This document shows positions 53,759 through 62,126 of a stretch of DNA of 64,000 bases, piece by piece; within the stretch, counting starts at the first letter, position 1, and each line of letters begins with the position of its first letter. This DNA is from DATARH01 sp963705325 (GTDB lineage: Bacteria; Pseudomonadota; Alphaproteobacteria; ATCC43930; CGMCC-115725): contig OY970069.1 in the NCBI GenBank assembly GCA_963705325.1, forward strand, positions 3,224,001 to 3,288,000, written 5' to 3'. The position numbers and the translations under genes were made by a program. The notes under the pieces were generated by a model that saw only the letters and a program-made list of their open reading frames with translations, had not been told where the DNA came from and did not search any database.

Positions 53759-55347
53759 CTAGAAGCGGAACGCGAGCTTGCTGATCAGCACGTTCTCCGT
53801 GCCGTGGCCGTTGTTGACCGTGGTGCGCTCGCCAAACATGTACTCGATGCCGACATCGACCATCGACACCGGGTTCCAGATCAAATTGGCATGGAAGGTC
53901 TTCAGGGTCTTGTTCAGCGCCCCAGCCTGAGCCGCGCCGACAAGCGCCGCCGGGATCGTGTGGGAGTTGAAGCCGGCGCTGATGTTGCTGCGCAAATTGG
54001 GCGCCCACCAATGCTGATAGCCGAGCTCACTGCCCCATTCGAAGGTCGGGCTGACGAGGACGCTACCCGCCGCCACCGCCGTGGTCGGGCCGCCAAACGC
54101 GCCATACTTGCCGGTTGCACCGTAATTGGTCGCCAGGGCGAAGTTGCCGCTGCTGTTCAGGAAGCCGCCTAACGCCTCACCAAGGGTGAAGTGCGCGGTA
54201 AACGTGTCCTTGGCCCAGCCGAACCAGCCCGGCTGGAAGCTCATGCCGAAATGGCCGCCATAACCGATAAAGTCGCGGGCGAAGAACTTGCCGTCGGTGA
54301 CGTCGAGGCCGGGCCGGATCACCGCCGAGAGGTCGAGATGGCCCCATGGCTGCGGGATGTACCAGGCCGCGGTGAAGTCGGGCGAGGTCGCCTTGGCGAT
54401 ATTGAGCGGCAGCGGGCCGCTGCCCAGCAGCGTCGAGGCCGGAGCCGTACACGTAATCGTCGCCCCGGCGGCGGTGCAGGTCGGCGCCGCCGTGGTTATG
54501 GTCGGGATGACGCCGGCATCCGACGCCTCGATCCCCGCGGGCGTGCCGATATCGGTCGCGGGGGTTTCCGCCGACACCGAGAACGAGCCGATCGTCAGCG
54601 GGATGGTGTAGCGGACCTGCGGGACACGGACATGGCCCGGCTCGCCGACATTGCCGCCGAAGTCGAGCGTCTCGGAGTTGGCGTCCGGGTCGGAGAAGTT
54701 GGAGGTCGCCTGACCGGCGAGCAGCCCGCCCAACGTGCCGTAGGCATAGCGCAAGCGCGGCACCAAATTGTCGCTAACCGAGGTCGGGTTGGCGCCGCCC
54801 GGAGCGAAGCGTACCAGACCCGGCCCAGTCGAATTCGAACACCGTGCGCACCTCGCCCAGCGGGGTCGGGGTGCGGGTCTCGAAGCCGATCTTCGACTCT
54901 TTAGGCGACGTCTGAAAAGATGCCGTTGCTGCGCGCCTTGGCTACGCCAGCACTATTGAGCGGCGCCGACTGCACCTGGCCGTTATCGCCGACCGTAGTC
55001 GTTTGCGGGCTAGCGTTCGGGTTGCCGCCCGACATCCAGTAATCGATGATTTCGGTGATCTGCCCGTAGATCTTGATCGACGTGTCGGTGCCGGGGATCA
55101 GGATCGAGCGCGGGAAGCTGCCCGCCGTCGCCGGGGCGCTCGCCGCCGGGTTGGTGTTGACCGAGAACACGTCCGGCGCCAACCCGACCGCGGCGAGCTG
55201 GTCGATCCGCTGAGAGAGGAGCTGCTGGTTGAGCCGCAGGTCCGACAGCTCGTCGGCGCGGGCGCCAGCCAATCCGGTCAACATCGCCAACGCAGCCGTG
55301 CTCGTCCCCAGCGCCGCGATGGTCGTGATCTTACGCCCCTTCATCAT
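53759..55347 (-). pseudogene. DcaP-like outer-membrane porin, frameshifted
   Basis: The N-terminus has a signal peptide (TTIAALGTSTAALAMLTGLAGARA), a coiled trimerisation segment (LSDLRLNQQLLSQRIDQLAA), then IKIYGQITEIIDYWM. The frame stops near 54902 (FSDVA, TAA); the next frame continues SKIGFETRTPTPLGEVRTVF and EFDWAG, shifts again near 54814, and LVPRLRYAYGTLGGLLAGQA then runs to the C-terminal aromatic LAFRF, as in outer-membrane barrels. Two indels therefore break a typical ~525-aa DcaP-type porin. It is the divergent neighbour of a Crp/Fnr-type gene. Confidence 0.75.
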
Positions 55348-55480
55348 TATCCCCCTCCGTAGATCAAACTGTGCCGCGAAGGGCCACCCGGACTTCGGGG
55401 CAAACCCGTCACGCCCAACGGCTGGTTGGGCACTGGAGGGAGTATCCGCTAACCGCGCGAACTGTCGTTGCTCTAAGGTA

Positions 55481-55494
55481 TTGCTTTAAAGCAA
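55481..55494. promoter_or_regulatory. Crp/Fnr-type palindrome between porin and regulator
   Basis: TTGCTTTAAAGCAA, perfect 14-bp palindrome of the TTG-N8-CAA type bound by Crp/Fnr-family proteins. It lies in the divergent gap between the porin (minus) and the Crp/Fnr-like gene (plus), so it may serve both. Confidence 0.55.
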
Positions 55495-55621
55495 CATCAT
55501 TAATTGTGGTCATTTCTGATGATTTGATGGACCCTCCGCCCCAAGTCGTTTGACTTGGAAAAAGGGCGCCCGTAACGTTCCGGCAACGATATAAGCGTTG
55601 CGAGCGAACAGGAGGCTCCAC

Positions 55622-56386
55622 ATGGGAGGCGCACCGTCGGTGGCGGCGGTACCGAGCACGTTTCCGTTTACCCGCAGGCTGGCGCAGCTCGTCCCGCTGT
55701 CGCCCGACGATATCGGGTTGCTGGGCGATCTCCAAGCGAGCACGCGCGCGGTGCAGAGACACCGCGACATCATCACTGAAGGCCGCAGCTACGATAGTCT
55801 TTTTATAATCATGGAAGGTAATGCGATCCGATATCGCATCCTCCACGATGGCCGCCGGCAAATTATAAACATGGTATTGCCCGGAGATATTGTTGGCCTC
55901 CTCGGAAGCTTTACTGATAGTTCCCTATATTCCACCAAAGCACTGACAGATATGTTGATCGCTGTGGTTCCGATTGCGCGGCTCAATACCATGATTGGAA
56001 CCCATCCGCGGCTCATTACTAAGATATTGTGGTCGATATCTTGCGAGTCGACCATTTATGCGGAGCATCTTATTGATTTAGGCCGAAGATCTGCGCTTGA
56101 GCGGGTTGCCCACTTCCTGCTTGAGCTGCTCACGCGGCTGAAAACCGTCGGTCTTGCCCAGGATCATTCCTATAAGATTCCCCTCACCCAGGAGTTGCTC
56201 GGAGACGCGCTCGGCCTCAGTATTCCGCACATAAATCGGGTGTTGCGGCGCTTGCGCGAAGACGGTCTTGTCGTGGTCGAGGATCAGCGCGTAACGATCC
56301 ATGACATCGACGCTTTGTCCGAGCTGGCGGATTTTGAACCGGGTTATCTGAGCCGATTCTCGGGGGCTGAACTGCTCGCCGGGTAG
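55622..56386 (+). CDS. Crp/Fnr-family transcriptional regulator
   Basis: 254 aa; AGGAGG 6 bases before this ATG. The cyclic-nucleotide-binding-like domain is about 20-140 (DIITEGRSYDSLFIIMEGNAIRYRIL, INMVLPGDIVGLLG), followed by a long helix and a winged HTH (RVAHFLLELLTRLKTVG, IPLTQELLGDALGLSIPHINRVLRRLREDGLV). No Cys cluster for iron-sulfur binding, so it is not classical Fnr. Possible regulator of the divergent porin through TTGCTTTAAAGCAA. Confidence 0.85.
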   Translation: MGGAPSVAAVPSTFPFTRRLAQLVPLSPDDIGLLGDLQASTRAVQRHRDIITEGRSYDSLFIIMEGNAIRYRILHDGRRQIINMVLPGDIVGLLGSFTDSSLYSTKALTDMLIAVVPIARLNTMIGTHPRLITKILWSISCESTIYAEHLIDLGRRSALERVAHFLLELLTRLKTVGLAQDHSYKIPLTQELLGDALGLSIPHINRVLRRLREDGLVVVEDQRVTIHDIDALSELADFEPGYLSRFSGAELLAG

Positions 56387-56569
56387 CCAAAATGCCCTGT
56401 GGTAAAACTATCACAGGTGAACTTTTTTCGCCATAGCTGCCGCGAAGACCTTCGGCAAGGGCCGAGGAGGGGTAACCGACCGCCTCTGCCGTCCGGATTG
56501 CAACCGCCAATCGGGCTGGGATTGGAACTCGCGGCGGCTTAGGCTCATTCTACTAGAGCGCGAGGCAGC

Positions 56570-57808
56570 ATGGGCGCGATCATCTTTGCGAACGCCGCGG
56601 TGCTCGACGGTACGGATAAGGCGCGCCGCGAGGGGTATCATGTCCTCGTCGAGGGCGATCGGATCAAGGAAGTGTCGGACCGCCCGATCACGAGCGCCGG
56701 CGCGACCATGGTCGAGCTCGCCGGGCGCACCCTGATGCCCGGCCTCATCGACGCGCATGTCCATGCCATCGCTGTTGACGTCGCGCTGGCGCGATTGGCG
56801 GAGCAGCCGCTTACCTTGATCAGTCTGCAGGCCGCGCGGGTACTCGAGGGCATGCTGGCCCGCGGATTTACGACGGTGCGGGATGCCGGCGGCGCAGATG
56901 GCGGACTGGCGGAGGCCATTGCTCAAGGCTTGATCCGCGGGCCGCGGCTGTTCCCGTCGGGGCAGGCGCTAAGCCAAACCGGCGGGCACGGCGATCTGCG
57001 CGCGCGCACCCGGTCGACCGTAAGCTGCGCGTGCTGCGAATACGGCGCCGGACTCGCCCGAATCGCCGATGGGGTCGACGAGTGCCGCCGCGCGGCGCGC
57101 GACGAATTGCGCAAGGGCGCGACGCAAATCAAGATCATGGCCTCGGGCGGCGTCGCTTCGCCGTACGACCCGATCTGGAACCTGCAATACAGCGATGAGG
57201 AGATGCGTGCGATCGTCGAAGAAGCACGCTCCTGGCGCACATATGTTCTCGCGCACGCGTACACGCCATTGTCGATCGCGCGCGCGATCGACAATGGCGT
57301 GCGGTCGATCGAACACGCCAACCTGATAGACGCGCCGACCGCCGCGCGGGTCGCGAGCGCGGGCGGGTTCGTCGTGCCGACCCTGGTAACCTATGACGCG
57401 TTACACCGATTCGGCCACGCTCTCGGAGTTGCCGAATCCAATCTGGCGAAACTTGCGGAGGTCAGGGAGGCCGGACTGCGCTCGCTCGAGCTGTTGCAAC
57501 AGGCCGGGGTCAAGATCGGCTACGGCACCGATTTGCTCGGCCCGATGCATCAATACCAGTCGCACGAATTCGTCATCCGGGCCGAGGCGATGGCTCCGTG
57601 GGAGGTGATTCGGTCGGCCACCGCGATTAACGCCGAGTTGCTCAACTGCGCCGGCGATCTTGGAGTGGTCGCTCCCGGCGCGCGCGCCGACCTGATTGTC
57701 GTCGACGGCGACCCGCTCGTCGATATCTCGCTGCTCGACGGGCAGGGTGAGCACCTTTCGGTGATCATGAAGGACGGCGTACTGCACAAGCGCATGCTGC
57801 CGGCATAA
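56570..57808 (+). CDS. Metal-dependent amidohydrolase
   Basis: 412 aa amidohydrolase-superfamily enzyme (imidazolonepropionase/prolidase-like group). Metal ligands: DAHVH near residue 63, Lys in QIKIMASGGVASPYDPI, His in YVLAHAYTPLSI, His in RSIEHANLID, Asp in GYGTDLLGP. N-terminal strand domain FANAAVLDGTDKARREGYHV and C-terminal GVVAPGARADLIVVDGDPL complete the fold. Family members cleave N-acyl or cyclic amide bonds; the exact substrate is not clear. Convergent with the HisD-family gene, 3 bp apart. Confidence 0.82.
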   Translation: MGAIIFANAAVLDGTDKARREGYHVLVEGDRIKEVSDRPITSAGATMVELAGRTLMPGLIDAHVHAIAVDVALARLAEQPLTLISLQAARVLEGMLARGFTTVRDAGGADGGLAEAIAQGLIRGPRLFPSGQALSQTGGHGDLRARTRSTVSCACCEYGAGLARIADGVDECRRAARDELRKGATQIKIMASGGVASPYDPIWNLQYSDEEMRAIVEEARSWRTYVLAHAYTPLSIARAIDNGVRSIEHANLIDAPTAARVASAGGFVVPTLVTYDALHRFGHALGVAESNLAKLAEVREAGLRSLELLQQAGVKIGYGTDLLGPMHQYQSHEFVIRAEAMAPWEVIRSATAINAELLNCAGDLGVVAPGARADLIVVDGDPLVDISLLDGQGEHLSVIMKDGVLHKRMLPA

Positions 57809-57811
57809 GCC

Positions 57812-59104
57812 TCACTCCGCCGCGTTCTTGCCGCCGTAGCGGCGGACGCGCAGGTCGGCCTGCTCCTTGTGCCCCCAGAAGCGCTCGATCGCGCAGAGCC
57901 GGCTGCAATATTCGCCGATCATCGCGCTTGCCTCGTGGGTGCGGACCTCTTGGTAGGTGCAGGTTTTGAGGAATTTGCCGACCCAGAGGCCGCCGGTGTA
58001 GCGCGCCGCGCCCTTGGTTGGCAGCGTGTGGTTGGTGCCGATCACCTTGTCGCCGTAGGAGACATTGGTCTCCGGCCCGAGAAACAGCGCGCCGTAATTC
58101 TTGAGCCGGACGAGATAGCGGCGCGGCTCGCGGGTTAGCACCTCAACATGCTCGGCGGCGATGCGGTCGGCTTCCGCGACCATCTCGTCCTCGTTGGCGC
58201 AGAGGATAACTTCGCCATAGTCGCGCCACGCGACACCCGCCACGTCAGCGGTCTGCAGCACATGGAGCTGTCGCGCGACCTGGGTAATCGTATCGCGGGC
58301 GAGCTTCTCGCTGGTCGTCAGCAGAATCGCCGGCGAGGTCGGCCCGTGCTCGGCCTGGCCGAGCAGGTCGGTCGCGCACATCTCGGCGTCGGCGCTATCG
58401 TCGGCGATGATGAGGATTTCCGTGGGCCCGGCGAAGAGGTCGATGCCGACCTTGCCGTAAAGCTGGCGCTTGGCCTCGGCGACATAGGCGTTGCCGGGGC
58501 CGACCAGCATGTCGACCGGCTTGAAGGTCTCGGTGCCGACCCCCATCGCCGCCACCGCCTGGACGCCGCCGAGCACGCAAATCTCGTCGGCGCCGCCGAG
58601 ATGCATTGCCGCGATGGTCTCAGGGTGCGGGCCACCCTGGTTGGGCGGAGTGCAAGCGGTGATGTGACCGACCCCGGCGACCTTGGCGGTGACGATCGAC
58701 ATATGCGCCGAGGCGACCATCGGGTAGCGTCCGCCCGGCACATAACAGCCGACCGAGCCGACCGGGATATGGCGATGGCCGAGGATCACGCCGGGCAGGG
58801 TCTCGACCTCGACATCCTTCATCGCGGCGCGCTGGATTTCCGCGAAGTTGCGGATCTGCTGCTGGGCGAACTTGATGTCGTCGATGGTGCGCGGCGCAAC
58901 CTTCGCGACCAGGTCTTCGATCTCCGCTTTCGACAGGCGGAAACTTTGGGGCGACCACTTGTCGAACCGCTCCGACAGTTCACGCACCGCCGCGTCGCCG
59001 TGCGCCCGCACGTCGGCGATGATGCCCTCGACCGTGGCGCGGGTCTTGGCGTCCGCCTCGTCCTGCGTCCCGGCGAGCGCGGCGGTCTTGATGGGGCGGG
59101 GCAT
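57812..59104 (-). CDS. HisD-family dehydrogenase, probably sulfopropanediol-type (HpsN-like)
   Basis: 430 aa from the ATG at 59104 (MPRPIKTAALAGTQD). HisD-family features: PVGSVGCYVPGGRYPM, VGPGNAYVAEAKRQLYGKVG, zinc ligands in DLLGQAEHGPTSPAIL, catalytic Glu-His in AAEHVEVLTREP. The C-terminal blocks NHTLPTKGAARYTGGLWVGK and EASAMIGEYCSRLCAIERF resemble 2,3-dihydroxypropane-sulfonate dehydrogenases (HpsN) rather than histidine-pathway HisD. The upstream SDR and DctP genes fit an hps-type catabolic cluster, also inference. Confidence 0.75.
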   Translation of the reverse strand: MPRPIKTAALAGTQDEADAKTRATVEGIIADVRAHGDAAVRELSERFDKWSPQSFRLSKAEIEDLVAKVAPRTIDDIKFAQQQIRNFAEIQRAAMKDVEVETLPGVILGHRHIPVGSVGCYVPGGRYPMVASAHMSIVTAKVAGVGHITACTPPNQGGPHPETIAAMHLGGADEICVLGGVQAVAAMGVGTETFKPVDMLVGPGNAYVAEAKRQLYGKVGIDLFAGPTEILIIADDSADAEMCATDLLGQAEHGPTSPAILLTTSEKLARDTITQVARQLHVLQTADVAGVAWRDYGEVILCANEDEMVAEADRIAAEHVEVLTREPRRYLVRLKNYGALFLGPETNVSYGDKVIGTNHTLPTKGAARYTGGLWVGKFLKTCTYQEVRTHEASAMIGEYCSRLCAIERFWGHKEQADLRVRRYGGKNAAE

Positions 59105-59114
59105 CGGTTCCTCC

Positions 59115-59290
59115 ATGCCTGTTATGCCTGTTATTATCAGGCTTATATCAGGAGGCGACCTCCTGTTATCCGCCTGTTCCAGCCCGATAACAGGCGGCCT
59201 TCCTCACTTTAGCAGGCGGAACGCGGCACCCGTCATCAGATGATCATTATCTGAAATCCATCTGTTACCACCATTTTTTAACAGGCGGCC
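59115..59290. promoter_or_regulatory. Cluster of CCTGTTA / TAACAGGCGG motifs
   Basis: Tandem TGCCTGTTA at 59115-59132; CCTCCTGTTATCCGCCTGTT at 59158-59177; ATAACAGGCGG at 59186; TTAGCAGGCGG near 59209; TTAACAGGCGG at 59278; and TCAGAT-N7-ATCTGA at 59235-59253. Multiple direct and inverted copies upstream of the HpsN-like gene imply a repressor or activator array. The regulator gene is not in view. Confidence 0.6.
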
Positions 59291-59496
59291 GGCCGTGTTG
59301 TCCTGCTGTTAGCGCCGCCGGCCATTGCCGTTATTTGCCACTCGGGCGTTCGCCCATTCGGTTGTCGTTTCGCTCCCCTAATCGAGCCCACGTTACGGCA
59401 CAAATGGGACCATTTTATGGACGACGCTGGCTTCGACACCGAGTGGGGCTCGAGGTTAGATTTACCGCACCGAGAAGCCAGGCGAAGGAGCAGCTT

Positions 59497-59736
59497 ATGG
59501 CTGAGCAGTACTATGGTATTTATTCCGGCACGGTCCTTGGCGGCAACGATCCGACAAATAAGGGGCGCATCCAGGTCTTTGTGCCCAACGTGATCAGCGG
59601 AGGCACCTGGGCTGCGGCCTGTCTGCCATATAATTTGGCTTCCACTACACCGCCGGTCGGTACCACCGTGTGGGTGATGTTCGAGGAGGGCGATCCGAAC
59701 TATCCGGTCTGGATGGGCTGCGCCCCTGGCGGGTGA
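59497..59736 (+). CDS. Stand-alone gp5/VgrG-type OB-fold protein
   Basis: 79 aa; AAGGAG upstream of MAEQYYGIYSGTVLGGNDPT. GIYSGTVLGGNDPTNKGRIQ, then TWAAACLPYNL, PPVGTTVWVMFEEGDPNYPV and WMG match the OB-fold at the N-terminus of phage baseplate spike proteins (gp5, protein V, VgrG). Here it is alone with no needle domain and no tail genes nearby. It may be a domesticated hub or an orphan from a phage tail locus. Confidence 0.65.
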   Translation: MAEQYYGIYSGTVLGGNDPTNKGRIQVFVPNVISGGTWAAACLPYNLASTTPPVGTTVWVMFEEGDPNYPVWMGCAPGG

Positions 59737-59770
59737 GCGGGGAAGCCCGTGCCGCATGCCCTGATCGCGC

Positions 59771-60526
59771 CTACCATGCGGTCCAGCCGCCATCGACGAG
59801 GAGCGACGAGCCGGTAACGAGCCCAGCCGCGGGAGAGGCGAGGAACACCACGGCCTGCGCGACCTCGTCGAGCGTGCCGGCGCGTCCGCGCGGGATGCGG
59901 TCTAGGATCCATTTCCGCGTGCCCGGGTCGTCGAAAAACGGCTTGGTCAGCGGCGTCTCGATAAACGTCGGGGCGATCGAAACAACTCGTATGTTTTTTC
60001 GCGCGAGTTCGACCGCCATCGCCTTGGTGAGGCCTTCGACCGCGTGCTTGGTCATCACATAGACGGTGCGGTCACGCTCGGAGCCGACATGGCCCATCTG
60101 CGACGACATGTTGATGATGACCCCGCCGCCATTCTCCGCCATCAGGCGGGCGGCGGCCTGCGCAACGAGAAACAGTGCGCGCTGATTGAGCAGGATCATC
60201 CGGTCGAGGGTCGTCTCGTCAACCTCGAGAAACGGCTGCGGCCGGTTGACCCCGGCATTGTTGACGAGGACGTCGAGTTTGCCGAGGCCGGCGAAGGCGT
60301 CGCGCATCGCCGCCGCGTCACTAATGTCGAAGGACAGCGCGTGGGCGGCGCCGCCCGCCGCCGCGATGTCGGCGGCTACCGCGTCAAGCTCGGCGGGCGA
60401 GCGGCTATTGAGGATCACCTCGGCGCCGGCAGCCGCGAGGGCGAGCGCGATGCCGCGGCCGAGCCCGCGCCCCGCGCCGGTCACCAGCGCGATCTTGCCG
60501 TCGAGGCGGAAGGCCCCATCCGTCAT
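59771..60526 (-). CDS. Short-chain dehydrogenase/reductase
   Basis: 251 aa classical SDR: NAD-binding IALVTGAGRGLGRGIALALA, NNAG in LDVLVNNAGVNRPQ, catalytic Ser in IINMSSQMGHVG and Tyr-x-x-x-Lys in TVYVMTKHAVEG, C-terminal GSSLLVDGGWTAW. ATG overlaps the DctP stop (ATGA). It oxidises or reduces a small alcohol; with the neighbouring HpsN-like gene, a C3-sulfonate diol is a candidate substrate, not proven. Confidence 0.87.
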   Translation of the reverse strand: MTDGAFRLDGKIALVTGAGRGLGRGIALALAAAGAEVILNSRSPAELDAVAADIAAAGGAAHALSFDISDAAAMRDAFAGLGKLDVLVNNAGVNRPQPFLEVDETTLDRMILLNQRALFLVAQAAARLMAENGGGVIINMSSQMGHVGSERDRTVYVMTKHAVEGLTKAMAVELARKNIRVVSIAPTFIETPLTKPFFDDPGTRKWILDRIPRGRAGTLDEVAQAVVFLASPAAGLVTGSSLLVDGGWTAW

Positions 60527-61458
60527 CAGCCAAGGCCGTCGGCATGGGCTTCGAGTAGCCGCCACGTCGCCGGGTCAAACTTCGCCTTCCAGCGCTTGTA
60601 AAAATCACCGAGCCGGCCGCGGATGCTTGCGCGGTCGGCGCGGTTGATGAGCATGCCCTGCTGGGCGAGCGCGGTTTCGCCGGCGATGTTGAATGCTTCG
60701 ATCTCAGCGCGCTGGGCGAGGGCGGCTTTCTCGGCATTGTCGGCAATAACCTGTTGGATGCCGGCGGGCAGCGCTGCCCAGGTCGCGCCATGGGCAAGTA
60801 GCGTGAAGCCCGACCACCAGTGCCCGGTCAGCGACAGGTAGGTCTGTACCTCATAAAGCCGCAGGGCCTGGACGACTCCGAGCGGGTCGGTTTGGCCATC
60901 GAACTGCCTGGCCTTGAGCGCGGCGTACATTTCGCTAAACGGCACCATGCCGGCCTGGGCGCCAACCGTTGTCCAGAAATCGGCGGTGACCGCGCCGCCG
61001 GGGCTGCGGATTTTGAGCCCAGCGAAATCGTCGACCGTGTGAATTGCCCGCGTGCTGGTGGTGATGTGGTGAAAACCGTTCTGCATGAAGGCGAGGGTAT
61101 GGAGGCCGGCCTGCCGCAACTCGTTGCGGATGACGCCGCCGAGCCCACCGTCGAGCGCGGCGAAGACTGCGGCGCTGTCCTTGAACGCGAAGGGCAGCAG
61201 CGGCAGGGCAGTCGCCGGCGCGATCCCGCTTAGCCCGGCGCCCGATACGAAGAATTCCAGCTCGCCTGACTGAACGTCGGCAAACATCTGCGGATCCTGG
61301 CCGAGCCGGCTCTCCGGAAATACCGACAGTTCGAACGCGCCGCCGGTATCGCGCCCGATCGCCGTCGCCATCTCGGCCATGCGCCTGGCGGTTGGACTGT
61401 TGGCAGGCTGGTTAAGGCCGAGCCGGTTGCGGATTGGGGAGGTGCGTTCTGCGAGCAT
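60526..61458 (-). CDS. TRAP-type solute-binding protein (DctP) without a signal peptide
   Basis: 310 aa DctP-family receptor: NQPANSPTARRMAEMATAIGRD, GELEFFVSGAGL, GLKIRSPGGAVTADFWTTVGA (substrate-carboxylate Arg), PFSEMYAALKARQFDGQTDPL. In intact receptors an export signal precedes the first block; here translation starts only about 15 residues before it and an in-frame stop closes the upstream sequence. Either the signal was lost by mutation or it lies behind a frameshift. No membrane subunits (DctQ/M) are in view. Confidence 0.75.
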   Translation of the reverse strand: MLAERTSPIRNRLGLNQPANSPTARRMAEMATAIGRDTGGAFELSVFPESRLGQDPQMFADVQSGELEFFVSGAGLSGIAPATALPLLPFAFKDSAAVFAALDGGLGGVIRNELRQAGLHTLAFMQNGFHHITTSTRAIHTVDDFAGLKIRSPGGAVTADFWTTVGAQAGMVPFSEMYAALKARQFDGQTDPLGVVQALRLYEVQTYLSLTGHWWSGFTLLAHGATWAALPAGIQQVIADNAEKAALAQRAEIEAFNIAGETALAQQGMLINRADRASIRGRLGDFYKRWKAKFDPATWRLLEAHADGLG

Positions 61459-61569
61459 GACGCGATGATAGAGGAGTTACACGACTTGGTTCAAATCGCC
61501 CGCGGAAATCCGTGGACTCGATACCGCACCGCTTTTACAGCTTGCGCGCGAGATGCGGGGAACAAACAG

Positions 61570-61911
61570 ATGAGCAAGAAGCGACGGTCGATGCTTGCAG
61601 CGGTGGTTATGGTACTTGCCGGATCGGTTCTAGGTGTCGCGGCGGCGCGCGCGCAGCTGAGCGGCGACGATCGTACGCAATTCATCAAGGGCTCGTTCGA
61701 GGCGTGCAACAGCGCGGCGACTCGCGACCACCCGGAAATCGCCGCCACCGCAGTTAATACCTATTGCCAGTGCATGGCCGATAAAGAGGCCGATATGACC
61801 ACCCAGGCCGATATCGACTATGTAAACGCGCACCAGGTTGGCAGCGACGACTACAAGGCTCGCATCATGGCGCTCGCCCCGGCGTGCCAGGCGCAAGCGG
61901 GGATCAAGTAG
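61570..61911 (+). CDS. Small secreted cysteine-containing protein
   Basis: 113 aa. Signal peptide MSKKRRSMLAAVVMVLAGSV followed by LGVAAARAQ. The mature part has four cysteines (EACNSAA, TYCQCMADKE, PACQAQ), likely two disulfides in the periplasm. No family is firmly recognised; it resembles short alphaproteobacterial periplasmic proteins with a C-x-C pair. The Met at 61570 is chosen because the signal peptide begins there. Confidence 0.65.
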   Translation: MSKKRRSMLAAVVMVLAGSVLGVAAARAQLSGDDRTQFIKGSFEACNSAATRDHPEIAATAVNTYCQCMADKEADMTTQADIDYVNAHQVGSDDYKARIMALAPACQAQAGIK

Positions 61912-61934
61912 CTCGGAGAGCAGCGGGGCCGCCC

Positions 61935-61963
61935 TTGACAAGGGCGGGCATCCGCGTTAGGTC
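61935..61963 (+). promoter_or_regulatory. Promoter of metZ
   Basis: TTGACA, 17 bases, TAGGTC. Predicted start about 61970, directly before the riboswitch. Confidence 0.6.
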
Positions 61964-61973
61964 GTGATCGTTC

Positions 61974-62029
61974 CGTGGTGATTTGAGCCGACCGGCTTGC
62001 GCGCCACGTTAAATAAAGCGCTAAAAGGT
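61974..62029 (+). ncRNA. SAM-II riboswitch (metA element)
   Basis: CGTGGTGATTTGAGCCGACC, then GGCTTGCGCGCCACG and AAATAAAGCGCTAAAAGG: the P1 stem CGTGG/CCACG, conserved GATTTG, GGCTTGC and the pseudoknot partner CGCTAAAAGG agree with the SAM-II consensus of alphaproteobacteria. It senses S-adenosylmethionine and represses the downstream metZ when SAM is high. Confidence 0.88.
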
Positions 62030-62048
62030 CGGGAGTTCGTGAAAGGAA

Positions 62049-62077
62049 CCCTGGCCCGCTCCGGTCCGGGGTTTTTT
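62049..62077 (+). terminator. Terminator between SAM-II element and metZ
   Basis: CCCTGGCCC / GGTCCGGGG stem (with one T-G and one mismatch) followed by six T. SAM-II elements usually act on translation, but this hairpin suggests transcriptional attenuation here. Confidence 0.6.
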
Positions 62078-62126
62078 GTTGCCCGGGTCGGCGGCCGTCA
62101 GGGATCAAACCTGAAGGAGCGCGCCG

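Noticed and set aside
57812..59104. Calling this gene hisD of histidine biosynthesis
   Set aside because: The C-terminal blocks and neighbours fit sulfopropanediol-type enzymes better, and no other his genes are nearby.
58148..59212. 354-codon plus-strand frame
   Set aside because: Antisense shadow of the HisD-family gene.
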